DNA from: Deltaproteobacteria bacterium
GTDB taxonomy: Bacteria; Myxococcota_A; UBA9160; SMWR01
Direction: 5' to 3'
DNA length: 53,095 nucleotides
Assembly (NCBI GenBank): GCA_019310965.1
Contig: JAFDDG010000019.1
Location: 1-53,095, forward strand
Below are positions 7,611 through 15,050 of this stretch, piece by piece. The stretch's first letter is position 1. Each line of letters starts with the position of its first letter. The position numbers and the translations under genes were made by a program. Under the pieces are notes generated by a model. The model searched no databases and was not told the origin of the DNA. It was given only the letters and a program-made list of their open reading frames with translations.

Positions 7611-9713
7611 TCAGTTCGCCGGTGCTTCGGGGGTGTCTGCGTCCCTTTCCTCGACCCCGAGCTTCAAGCGCTTGCTCTGGTCGGCGGCGCGGGCGCGGGC
7701 CGTGGCTCGCTCCTTCTCGATCTCGACGAGCAGCGACTTCCGCACCCCTTCGGTGCGCTCGTGCTCCGCGGCCACGCGCACCTGCTTGAGGGCGCGCAGG
7801 CAGTCTTCGAGCAGCCGATTGCGCGCCACCACCAGCGCCGTTGGGACCGGCGGATCCTCGGCGCCTTCGCGCAGCGTGATCTTCAGCTTGCGGGTCTCTT
7901 CGAGGCCGTCGCTGGTGCGGGCGCGTACCTCGATCTGGTTGCCGCCGGGCTCGAGCGCCACGAAACCCGCCCATGATCCGTCGGCGGTAGCGCGAAAGTG
8001 ATCGGCTGGGTTGCCGGTGGTGAGACTGCGCAGCCACACGTTTTCGAGATTGGCGAAGCTCACCTCTTCCACCACGTCGACCAGGTCGCCCGGGTGACGC
8101 ACCGGGGTGAAGAAGCCGTCGGTGCGATTCGCCATCTCGACGGTGGCCACCGGGCCCTCGAGCGCGTCCGGTCCGATGGCGAAGGAGTGGATGCGGATCG
8201 ACGCGCGCCCGGCGCGGTTGGCGGCCCGCAATACGGCGTCCACGTTGTCGCGCTCGAAGCCGCTGCCGTAAGGGAGCGTGGGCTGACCGTCGGTGAAGAA
8301 GAGCACGATCTTCTCGCTGCGCGTGTTCTCCCGCGACAGCGCGCCGGGCAGCCCGCGCAGCTCGGTGGTGGCCTGGTCGAGCCCCGCGGCCATGTGCGTG
8401 TTGCCCGCCGGCGCCCGGATCAGGATGTCGTCGAGGGCGCGTTCGGCCTTGCTGAAGTCGTCGGTAAGCGGCTGCAGCGTCACCGCCGGGGGCTGGCGGC
8501 TGCTGAAGATGAAGCCGCGACGGTCCTCGTGGGCCTCGCCCGCGAAGGCCACCACCCCGACGCGGGTGCTGCGCGGGTCGAGGCCGCGCAGCAGCTGACG
8601 CGCGGCCTCGACCTCGGCGGAGAGAATCGAGTCGCCGGGATCCGTCATGGGCTGAGCCAACAAGCCGCCCAATCCGCCGAGGCGCAGCTTGCCGATCACC
8701 CCGTTGCCGTTGATGTCGGCGCCGGCGGGGTTTGCGGTGGACTGCGAGGTGTCGATGACGAACACGACGTCGAACTCGCGCAACTCGCCGTGCAGTGCCG
8801 TGGCGCGCCCCGACACGAAGGCGCCGCAGGAGGAGTTGCCGATGACGGCGCCATCCGGCGGATATTCGACGTCGAGGTGCAGCCGTGGGCCGTCGTCGAA
8901 ACCCTGCCGGATCAGCGGTCCCTCGGGCTTGGCGGAGGTCGCGGGTGCCGCGGAGGTTCGGCCACTCGCCGAGCTTCGCTGGCGGGGCGTCGCCGTGGCG
9001 CGCAGCGCAAACTTTGCGAAGGGGCGCCCGCGCCCGGCGTCGAGAGGCGTCGCCAGTGCGGCGCGGATGCGCTGGACCGGAGCGCTCACCACCAGGGTCG
9101 TCGAACCGCGGGTGCTGTTCGCCTGCAGCATGCCCACCACCTCGTTCGACGCGGCGTCCAGCACCGGCGCACCGCCCCAGCCGGCCAGGTCGTAGGCCAC
9201 GTCGAGCTCGACGTCGATGCGGTCGAGGGTGGCGCTCTTCACGCTGCCAAACAGGTCGTCTTCGTCGTGGGGCATCGAGGAGGGCACGCCGAGAATGCGC
9301 ACGCGAGTGCCGGGCTGTACCGCGCTGTCGGCGAGCTTCAACAGCCGCACGCCGGTGGGGCGGCCGTCCAGCCGGTAGACCACGAAGTCGTCGGCAAAGC
9401 CGCCAGCCTGGCCGTCGAAAGGGCGACCCGGTGGCACCAGGAAGCCGCTGGTCTGGGCGACCACGTGCCGGGAGTGGCCGAGCACGAGCTCTCCGCGCTT
9501 CACCTTGGCGAGGTCCTGCAGCTCGAAGGTATGGGCGGTTCCCACCGCGGCCGCACCGCGGGGCCCCTTGGCGGCGACAAAGAAGACCAGGCCTTTGGTG
9601 CGGATCTCCCCCCCGATCGGAAAGCTCGGCCGCGCAATCGCCGGCTCCGAGGCGAGCGTCGGCAGGGCTGCGACCAGCCACACGAGACCGACCAACAGCG
9701 CTGTGGTACGCAT
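7611..9713 (-). CDS. Exported pseudo-trypsin plus von Willebrand factor A protein
   Basis: ATG at 9713 gives 700 residues with a Sec signal (LLVGLVWLVAALPTLA, cleavage near 21). Residues about 30-215 resemble a trypsin-like fold: His61 in GTAHTF and DDF near 108-110 could be the first two triad members, but the nucleophile motif GDSGGP is replaced by GWGGAP near 178-183, so proteolysis is unlikely. After a Ser/Ala/Pro linker (240-265), residues 315-540 are a VWA domain with a complete MIDAS: DTSQS at 321-325, Thr439 and Asp475 in FFTDGQP. An EF-like DINGNG lies at 333-338. An Ig-like segment and a charged helical tail follow. VWA domains bind metal and partner proteins, so an extracytoplasmic adhesion or assembly role fits. 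Upstream reading to 10175 overlaps the acetyltransferase and is rejected. Confidence 0.75.
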   Translation of the reverse strand: MRTTALLVGLVWLVAALPTLASEPAIARPSFPIGGEIRTKGLVFFVAAKGPRGAAAVGTAHTFELQDLAKVKRGELVLGHSRHVVAQTSGFLVPPGRPFDGQAGGFADDFVVYRLDGRPTGVRLLKLADSAVQPGTRVRILGVPSSMPHDEDDLFGSVKSATLDRIDVELDVAYDLAGWGGAPVLDAASNEVVGMLQANSTRGSTTLVVSAPVQRIRAALATPLDAGRGRPFAKFALRATATPRQRSSASGRTSAAPATSAKPEGPLIRQGFDDGPRLHLDVEYPPDGAVIGNSSCGAFVSGRATALHGELREFDVVFVIDTSQSTANPAGADINGNGVIGKLRLGGLGGLLAQPMTDPGDSILSAEVEAARQLLRGLDPRSTRVGVVAFAGEAHEDRRGFIFSSRQPPAVTLQPLTDDFSKAERALDDILIRAPAGNTHMAAGLDQATTELRGLPGALSRENTRSEKIVLFFTDGQPTLPYGSGFERDNVDAVLRAANRAGRASIRIHSFAIGPDALEGPVATVEMANRTDGFFTPVRHPGDLVDVVEEVSFANLENVWLRSLTTGNPADHFRATADGSWAGFVALEPGGNQIEVRARTSDGLEETRKLKITLREGAEDPPVPTALVVARNRLLEDCLRALKQVRVAAEHERTEGVRKSLLVEIEKERATARARAADQSKRLKLGVEERDADTPEAPAN

Positions 9714-9816
9714 CACGGACCCACCATCGACAGAACGGTGACCATACGGAAGCGCTGTCTGGGTGTCACGGCCCGATTGGCGGCGGCAGCGGCTACCGCC
9801 GCGTGTGTGCGCCCGG

Positions 9817-10251
9817 TCACGTTTCTCGGTTGGGCGCGAGCTCCTTGCCCATGCTGATGCGCTCTTCGATGCGGTAGCCGAGGCGTTCGTAGAATGCGAC
9901 GGGCTCGGCCGCCGAGGCGCGGACCTGGATATTGAGCTTCGGGCAGCCGAGATCGGCGAGCAGCTGCTCGGCACGCGCGAGCAACGCGCGGCCGATGCCG
10001 CGTTTCCGGGCGTGCGGCGCCACTGCGACCAGGTGCAACCAGCCTCGGTGGCCGTCGTAGCCCGCCATCGCCGTGCCGACCAACTCGTCGGGTTCGCGCG
10101 CCACCAGAAAGAGCTCTGGCTGGTGGTCGAGCTTGCGCTGGATGTCGCGCACCGGGTCGTTGCGCCGCGGCGCATCCGCGAACACGCGCCGCCACAGCGC
10201 CACGACGGCGTCGTGATCGGTGCCCCGATACTTGCGCACTTCGAGCTGCAT
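9817..10251 (-). CDS. GNAT N-acetyltransferase, YpeA-like
   Basis: A 144-residue single-domain GNAT protein. The N-terminus DAVVALWRRVF and the segment NDPVRDIQRKLDHQPELFLVA match the E. coli YpeA type, followed by VGTAMAGYDGHRGWLHLVAV. The acetyl-CoA pyrophosphate loop is visible as RKRGIGRALL (motif A, about 82-91), and motif B as FYERLGYR near 122-129. YpeA-type enzymes are predicted acetyltransferases with no settled substrate. It reads away from the amidase gene and lies 103 bases upstream of the VWA gene on the same strand, so the two may share a transcript. Confidence 0.85.
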   Translation of the reverse strand: MQLEVRKYRGTDHDAVVALWRRVFADAPRRNDPVRDIQRKLDHQPELFLVAREPDELVGTAMAGYDGHRGWLHLVAVAPHARKRGIGRALLARAEQLLADLGCPKLNIQVRASAAEPVAFYERLGYRIEERISMGKELAPNRET

Positions 10252-10328
10252 GCCGCGACGCTAGCAGGGTGCCGGCGCAGGCCGCCGGGATCGCGCTACG
10301 TTGGTCTGCCGGGGGGCAGGTCTTGGGT

Positions 10329-11165
10329 GTGCACGTTCGAAGCGTCGGCTGCGGCTTTGTGGCAGCCGGGCCGCTGGCCATGGGGCTGGCGCTGATTTCG
10401 CTCGCTCTCGGCGGGGACGTGCGGGCCGACGCACCGCCTCTGGATCCCTTCGACGTGGTCGTCATCGATGCCGGACACGGCGGTGACGATCAGGGCGCGC
10501 GTGGCCCAACGGGTGCCTTGGAGAAAGATGTGGTGCTCGAGGTGGCTCGCGAGTTGGCGGCGCAGCTGCGTGCGCACGGGTTGCGGGTGGTGATGACGCG
10601 CAGCGACGATTCTTTCGTGCCGCTCGAACGCCGCACTTACATTGCGAACGATGCGAAGGGTGATCTGTTCGTGTCGGTACACGCCAATGCGGCGGCCAAT
10701 GCGAGCATCCGCGGCAGCGAAACCTTCTTTCTGTCTCTCGACGCGTCGGACGACGCCTCGCGCTTGTTGGCCGAGCGCGAGAACATTGCCTTCGGCGCCG
10801 CTGCGGCGCAGGGGCCCCAGGCGAATGATCCACTGGTCGCCATCCTCGGTGACCTGATCGCGACCGAACACCTGACCGAATCCCAGGAGTTCGCGGGGCT
10901 CGCCCAGGGGCGGCTGGCGCAGCTCGCGCCGGACGTTTCTCGCGGCGTGAAGCAGGCGCCCTTCGTGGTGCTGACCGGCGTGCGCATGCCCGCCTCGTTG
11001 CTCGAGATCGGATTCATCACCAACCCCAGCGACGAGCGCAGCATGCGCAGCCGCCAGGGGCGCGACGCGGTCGTGGCGGCCCTTGCCGACGCGGTGGCGG
11101 AATTCGGGCGGCGCTACGACGCGCGACGCGGCATCGGCGCGAAGGCGTCACGGGGGGGGCGATGA
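10329..11165 (+). CDS. N-acetylmuramoyl-L-alanine amidase (Amidase_3)
   Basis: A zinc amidase that cleaves the bond between MurNAc and L-Ala in peptidoglycan, acting in the periplasm during cell separation or recycling. Zinc ligands are visible: His in VIDAGHGGDDQGA, Glu in GALEKDVVLE and His in FVSVHANAA; the catalytic Glu is in LLEIGFITN. The N-terminus has a hydrophobic export signal (AAGPLAMGLALISLAL, then DVRADA). The frame is open from a GTG at 10269; I prefer GTG 10329 (TTG 10323 is possible) because of the G-rich GGGGGGCAGG just upstream. No AMIN or SPOR domain is present, so it is a minimal form. The stop overlaps the rph ATG by 4 bases. Confidence 0.88.
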   Translation: MHVRSVGCGFVAAGPLAMGLALISLALGGDVRADAPPLDPFDVVVIDAGHGGDDQGARGPTGALEKDVVLEVARELAAQLRAHGLRVVMTRSDDSFVPLERRTYIANDAKGDLFVSVHANAAANASIRGSETFFLSLDASDDASRLLAERENIAFGAAAAQGPQANDPLVAILGDLIATEHLTESQEFAGLAQGRLAQLAPDVSRGVKQAPFVVLTGVRMPASLLEIGFITNPSDERSMRSRQGRDAVVAALADAVAEFGRRYDARRGIGAKASRGGR

Positions 11166-11890
11166 GTCGCAAGGACGGGCGGGTTGCCGACGAGCTGCGG
11201 CCGGTGCGCATTACCACCGATTTCACCGAGAACCCACTGGCGTCGGTGTTGATCGAGATGGGCCGCACGCGCGTGCTGTGCACGGTGTGCGAGGAGGCGA
11301 GCGTGCCGCGCTGGATGGCCGGCCGCGGCCGCGGCTGGATCACCGCCGAATACTCGATGCTGCCCGGCTCGACGGATCGCCGCAGCGACCGCGAGGCGTC
11401 GCGGGGCAAGGTGTCGGGGCGCACCCAGGAGATCCAGCGGCTGATCGGTCGCAGCTTGCGCGCGATCGCGGATCTCGACGTGCTCGGTGAGCGCAGCTTG
11501 TGGATCGATTGCGACGTATTGCAGGCCGACGGCGGCACGCGCTGCGCCTCGATCAGCGGCGCCTACGTCGCGCTGGCGCTGGGCGTCGAACGCCTGCGCG
11601 CCCGCGGAGAGCTGACGGCAAGCCCGCTGCGCGATTCGGTCGCGGCGGTCTCAGCGGGGGTCGTCGCTGGCGAGGTGCTCCTGGATCTCCCCTACGAAGA
11701 AGATTCGCGGGCGGATGTGGACATGAACGTGATCGCGACCGGTAGTGGGCGCTTCGTGGAGATCCAGGGCACCGGCGAAGAGGCCACCTTCTCCCGCGGC
11801 GAGCTGGACGCCCTGACGGAGCTGGCGCTGGGTGGGATCGCGGCGCTCACTCGGGAGCAGCAGCGCGCGCTCGCCGCCGCCTTGCCGTGA
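11162..11890 (+). CDS. rph: Ribonuclease PH
   Basis: A 242-residue phosphorolytic exonuclease that trims tRNA 3' ends. It shows RxxPVRITTDFTENPLASVLIEMG near the start, CTVCEEASVPRW, GWITAEYSMLPGST near 59-72 and the RxQEIQRLIGRSLRA motif near 86-101 that binds phosphate and RNA, then the LWIDCDVLQADGGTR segment. It ends in the usual RNase PH fold with DLPYEEDSRADVDMN, where the aspartates bind the metal. ATG at 11162 overlaps the amidase stop. The same protein followed by rdgB is a common arrangement in many bacteria. Confidence 0.95.
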   Translation: MSRKDGRVADELRPVRITTDFTENPLASVLIEMGRTRVLCTVCEEASVPRWMAGRGRGWITAEYSMLPGSTDRRSDREASRGKVSGRTQEIQRLIGRSLRAIADLDVLGERSLWIDCDVLQADGGTRCASISGAYVALALGVERLRARGELTASPLRDSVAAVSAGVVAGEVLLDLPYEEDSRADVDMNVIATGSGRFVEIQGTGEEATFSRGELDALTELALGGIAALTREQQRALAAALP

Positions 11891-12498
11891 GCGCGCGCCC
11901 GCGGGTGGTGGTTGCCACCGGCAACGCCGGCAAGCTCCGGGAGATCCGCGCAATTCTGGCGGACGCGCCGGTCGAGTTCGCGGGACTCGACGTCGCCGGG
12001 GCGGTGGCATTTCCCGACGAAGGCGATGAGTACCGTGCGAACGCGCTGGCAAAGGCGCTCGCCGCCGCGTCGCAGCTCGGGCTGCCGGCCATTGCCGATG
12101 ACTCGGGACTCGAGGTGGCGGGGCTCGGCGGCGGCCCGGGGCCGCACTCTGCGCGCTACGGCGGGCCCGGCCTCGATGCCGCCGGGCGCGTCGAGCACCT
12201 GCTGGCTGCCCTCGGCGACGCGAGCGGCGCCGAGCGCGCTGCCTGCTTCGTCTGCTGGGCAGCCGTCGTCACCCCGGACGGCCGCGAGTGGTCTGCCGAA
12301 GGCCGTTGCCAGGGTTCGATCGCCGCAGCGCCGCGCGGCGCCGGAGGCTTCGGCTACGACCCGGTGTTTCTCTTGCCCCAGGGCGATCGCGTGATGGCGG
12401 AGGTCCCGGCCGCGGAGAAGAACCGCATCTCCCACCGTGCCCGAGCGCTCCGGGCCCTGCGCGCGGCGATCCTCGAGGCGGCCGGCGTACGCGCCTGA
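11887..12498 (+). CDS. rdgB: Non-canonical purine NTP pyrophosphatase (RdgB/HAM1)
   Basis: A 203-residue enzyme that hydrolyses ITP, dITP and XTP to the monophosphates, keeping deaminated purines out of nucleic acids. Family marks: VVVATGNAGKLREI near 8-21, the FPDEGDEYRANALAKA segment with acidic metal ligands near 41-56, PAIADDSGLEVAGL near 68-81, the PGPHSARYGGPG stretch, and the C-terminal GFGYDPVFLLP and ISHRARAL motifs. The GTG at 11887 overlaps the rph stop by 4 bases, so amidase, rph and rdgB form a translationally coupled operon. It converges on the sigma gene ending at 12518 with 19 bases between them. Confidence 0.95.
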   Translation: MSARPRVVVATGNAGKLREIRAILADAPVEFAGLDVAGAVAFPDEGDEYRANALAKALAAASQLGLPAIADDSGLEVAGLGGGPGPHSARYGGPGLDAAGRVEHLLAALGDASGAERAACFVCWAAVVTPDGREWSAEGRCQGSIAAAPRGAGGFGYDPVFLLPQGDRVMAEVPAAEKNRISHRARALRALRAAILEAAGVRA

Positions 12499-12517
12499 AG
12501 GGGCACGGCGGCGTGGG

Positions 12518-13102
12518 TCAGGAGCTGGCCAGCAGTGCCTGCAGGTGCCGCCGCCCGCGAAACGCCCGGGTCTTGACGGCGCCCGGGTGCAGGCCGGAGC
12601 GCCTCGAATAGCTGGCGTAGCTCTCTTCGCACAGGCTGCAGCGCAGCAGCACGTCGCGCTCTTCGGCGCTCAGCTGCCCGAGAACGCGATGCAGCTGGCG
12701 GGCGTTCTGGCGCTGCTCGACCTGCTCTGCCGGACTCGAGGCGGCGTCCGCAAGCAGCTCGAGCCGCGGCGCATCGCTCTCGCTCTGCACTTCCCTGCGG
12801 CGCTGCTGCGAGCGGAGCCACATCAGCGCTTCGTTGGTGACGATGCGATGCAGCCAGGTCGAGACCCGGGCCTGGCCCTCGAAGCTGGCGCCGTGACGCA
12901 GCACCTTTTCGAAGGCGTTCTGCACCACGTCGCGGGCGGATTCCGGGTTGCGGGTGATGCGGTTCGCGACCGCTCGCAGCCGCGGCTCGAGAGCCAGCAG
13001 CAGGTGCCCGAGGGCCTCGGGATCATCCAGGGGCAGTGTGGCGTCATGTCGCGCCGCGGTGCGGGGGGCCGGTTTCTCGTGGCCCGTGGGATCGTTGCGC
13101 AT
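12518..13102 (-). CDS. ECF-type RNA polymerase sigma factor
   Basis: A 194-residue sigma-70 family protein with regions 2 and 4 only. Region 2 runs over NRITRNPESARDVVQNAFE and VSTWLHRIVTNEALMWLRSQ (about 47-98); region 4 over LGQLSAEERDVLLRCSLCEESYASYSRRSGL with the recognition helix near HPGAVKTRAFRGRRHL (about 140-188). A CysLeuCys pair (LRCSLCEES) in region 4 is unusual. There is no anti-sigma gene on its own strand. The ATG at 13102 has no Shine-Dalgarno sequence and lies only 11 bases past a predicted promoter -10 element, which suggests a leaderless or near-leaderless message. It is divergent from a second ECF gene at 13178. Confidence 0.88.
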   Translation of the reverse strand: MRNDPTGHEKPAPRTAARHDATLPLDDPEALGHLLLALEPRLRAVANRITRNPESARDVVQNAFEKVLRHGASFEGQARVSTWLHRIVTNEALMWLRSQQRRREVQSESDAPRLELLADAASSPAEQVEQRQNARQLHRVLGQLSAEERDVLLRCSLCEESYASYSRRSGLHPGAVKTRAFRGRRHLQALLASS

Positions 13103-13113
13103 TGCCCATGCGG

Positions 13114-13139
13114 TACGCTCGTTTGACGCCCCTGGTTAC
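13114..13139 (-). promoter_or_regulatory. Predicted SigF/ECF-type promoter for the minus-strand sigma gene
   Basis: On the minus strand GTAACC (13139-13134) is followed after exactly 16 bases by CGTA (13117-13114). From memory, the Caulobacter SigF consensus, whose anti-sigma is NrsF, is GTAACC-N16-CGAA, so this matches nine of ten positions. The -10 ends 11 bases before the ATG at 13102. Assigned by pattern only. Confidence 0.6.
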
Positions 13140-13143
13140 GCTG

Positions 13144-13169
13144 GTAACCGGACGAAGGGATCGAGCGTA
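13144..13169 (+). promoter_or_regulatory. Predicted SigF/ECF-type promoter for the sigma-nrsF operon
   Basis: GTAACC (13144-13149), 16 bases, then CGTA (13166-13169). It mirrors the minus-strand promoter, and the two -35 boxes form the palindrome GGTTAC-GCTG-GTAACC at 13134-13149. The -10 ends 8 bases before the ATG at 13178, so the message would be nearly leaderless. Likely autoregulation by the SigF-like protein encoded downstream. Confidence 0.65.
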
Positions 13170-13177
13170 ACAACGAG

Positions 13178-13750
13178 ATGTCAGATTCGAGCTCGGCCAA
13201 GGAAACCCGCTGGCGCGCCCTGATGACGAGCGCGCAGCAGGGCGATTGCGTGGCATACGAGAAATTGCTCGCGGAGATTTTGCCCCCGGTGCGCGGCTTC
13301 GTGAGGAATCGGGTGTTCGACACGGGGGCGCAGGAGGACGTCGTGCAGAATGTATTCTTGTCGGTGCATCGCGCGCGTCACACCTATCGTTCCGAGCGAC
13401 CCTTCACCCCGTGGCTCTACGCTGTCGCACGCAATGCGGTCACCGATTACACCCGCGTGCGTATGCGCCGTCGAGCGCGCGAGACCTCGCTCGACTTCGA
13501 CGTCGCCGTCGATCCCGCCACGTTGCCCTCACCGCCGCACGAAGAGCGATTGTCGCCCGAGCTCTCTCGAGCGCTCGAGCAGCTGCCCGACACGCAACGC
13601 GACGCCGTGGTGATGATCCAGTTGGAGGGTCTGTCCGTGGCGGAGGCGGCGCAGCGCGCGGGCGTGTCTGCCGGCGCCCTCAAGGTGCGCGCGCACCGCG
13701 GCTATCGCGCACTGCGCGCGAGCCTCGGCACAGGTTTCGACGATGCCTGA
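13178..13750 (+). CDS. ECF sigma factor, SigF-like, paired with an NrsF anti-sigma
   Basis: A 190-residue sigma-70 family protein. Region 2: YEKLLAEILPPVRGFVRNRV, then EDVVQNVFLSVHRARHTYR and the -10 recognition stretch RPFTPWLYAVARNAVTDYTR (about 24-93). Region 4: LEQLPDTQRDAVVMIQLEGLSVAEAAQRAGVSAGALKVRAHRGYRAL (about 133-181). Its stop overlaps the start of a six-helix DUF1109/NrsF protein by 8 bases, the standard arrangement of SigF-type ECF factors held inactive at the membrane. It shares a 75-bp divergent promoter region with another ECF gene. The family commonly answers oxidative, metal or singlet-oxygen stress; the signal here is unknown. Confidence 0.9.
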   Translation: MSDSSSAKETRWRALMTSAQQGDCVAYEKLLAEILPPVRGFVRNRVFDTGAQEDVVQNVFLSVHRARHTYRSERPFTPWLYAVARNAVTDYTRVRMRRRARETSLDFDVAVDPATLPSPPHEERLSPELSRALEQLPDTQRDAVVMIQLEGLSVAEAAQRAGVSAGALKVRAHRGYRALRASLGTGFDDA

Positions 13751-14426
13751 GCGCTCGACGGAGGCACTGCTGCAGGAGCTCTGTCAGGATCTGACCCCGG
13801 TGCGGCCGTTGGGCTCGCTGCGCGTGACCGCGTGCGTGCTGGCGGGCGTGTTCGCCCTGGCCCTCGCGGCCAGCGGTATGCTGGGCCTGCCGCTGCCGGG
13901 GCTGACGTCGGGGGTGCCGTGGCGCAGCGCGGCCTTCCTGGCGCTGCTGCTGGGTCTCGGGTTGCTCGCGGCGGGCGGGCTGACGGTGGCTCTGGCGGGA
14001 GCGATTCCCGGCCGCGACGCGCTCGAGTGCGTCGGTCGTCGCATGGCGTGGGCAGGTCTCGGCGTCTGCATCGCGACCTCCCTCGGCTGGTGCCTCTCCC
14101 CGGGTGCCCTGGGCGGCGGCGAGGTCCCCCTCGCTGCCTCGTTGAACTGCCTGGCCCGCGCGGCGGGCCTGGCGTTGCCACCGGCGCTGGCGGCCGGCGT
14201 CTTCCTGGCGCGGGCCTACGAATGCCGACGGCTCATGGGTGGCGTGTGGGCGTGTGTGGGGGCGGTGGCGCTCGGCGCCTGGGCGGTGCACGCCAGTTGC
14301 AGCGCGGGAGACGCCGCTCACGTCGTGCTGGGCCACGTGCTCGAGCCCCTAGCCGTCGCCGCGCTCGTCGGCGCCCTGATCGCGCCGTGGCTGCGCCGCG
14401 ACCCGGTCCGCGAAGGGGCCGTCTGA
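13743..14426 (+). CDS. nrsF: NrsF/DUF1109 membrane anti-sigma factor
   Basis: A 227-residue protein with six predicted membrane helices, for example ACVLAGVFALALAASGM, AAFLALLLGLGLLAAGG and ALPPALAAGVFLARAY. The N-terminal 25 residues (STEALLQELCQDLTPVRPL) are cytosolic and fit the usual ELxxxLxPVRPL sigma-binding region of DUF1109. The last loop carries HASCSAGDAAHVVLGHVLEP, matching the conserved Cys-His pattern of the family, which may sense redox or metal. In Caulobacter NrsF holds SigF at the inner membrane. The start overlaps the sigma stop by 8 bases, so synthesis is coupled. Confidence 0.85.
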   Translation: MPERSTEALLQELCQDLTPVRPLGSLRVTACVLAGVFALALAASGMLGLPLPGLTSGVPWRSAAFLALLLGLGLLAAGGLTVALAGAIPGRDALECVGRRMAWAGLGVCIATSLGWCLSPGALGGGEVPLAASLNCLARAAGLALPPALAAGVFLARAYECRRLMGGVWACVGAVALGAWAVHASCSAGDAAHVVLGHVLEPLAVAALVGALIAPWLRRDPVREGAV

Positions 14427-14519
14427 AACGAGCGGGTTCTGCGCGGGGGCGACCGTCCCCCCAACAGGGGTCGCTCGAGCCCGGTGCTAGCGTTCTTTTC
14501 CGAGCGCGGGGACGGGTGC

Positions 14520-15050
14520 ATGTGGCTCATCCGACATGCAGAGTCGATTTGGAACGCGGAGGGGCGCTGGCAGGGCCAGGCCGATCCGCCGCTGTCGGAT
14601 CACGGGCGCCGGCAGGCGGAGCGTCTGGCGCTGCGGCTGGCCGACGAAGGCATCGCGCTGCTGGTAGCGAGCGACCTCCACCGCGCGGCCGAGACGGCCG
14701 CCGCGGTCGGCCGGCAGCTCGGCATCGAAGTGCGGCCGGATCTGCGCCTGCGCGAGATCGAGGCGGGGCATTGGTCCGGGCTCACCCACGCGGAGATCGA
14801 AGCGCGTGATGGCGCGGCCCTCGCGCATTTCTTCAGCGGTGACGTCGACGCCCGGGCTGGCGGCGGCGAGTCGCGACGCGAAGCAGCGGCGCGGGCAAGC
14901 CAGGCATTGGGCGAGCTCGCCCGCGAAGCGGCGGGGCGGGGCATCGCGGTCGTGACTCACGGCGGCATCGTGCAGAGCCTCCTCCCCGGCGTGCGGCTCG
15001 CCAACACCGCGTGGACGCGGGTCGACGCGTCCCGCGAGTTCGGCGCATGA
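14520..15050 (+). CDS. Histidine phosphatase (phosphoglycerate-mutase-like)
   Basis: About 176 residues of the 2H phosphatase superfamily. The catalytic RHAES motif lies at the very N-terminus (MWLIRHAESIWNAEGRWQG), the phosphate-binding Arg is in SDLHRAAETAA and the second His is in VVTHGGIV near the C-terminus. The general acid Glu is in LREIEAGHWSGL. Substrates in this family range from sugar phosphates and alpha-ribazole phosphate to proteins; no cobalamin genes are adjacent, so I do not call CobC. A longer reading from GTG 14484 exists, but members begin right at the RHG/RHA strand, so I chose ATG 14520. It overlaps the next gene by 4 bases. Confidence 0.85.
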   Translation: MWLIRHAESIWNAEGRWQGQADPPLSDHGRRQAERLALRLADEGIALLVASDLHRAAETAAAVGRQLGIEVRPDLRLREIEAGHWSGLTHAEIEARDGAALAHFFSGDVDARAGGGESRREAAARASQALGELAREAAGRGIAVVTHGGIVQSLLPGVRLANTAWTRVDASREFGA

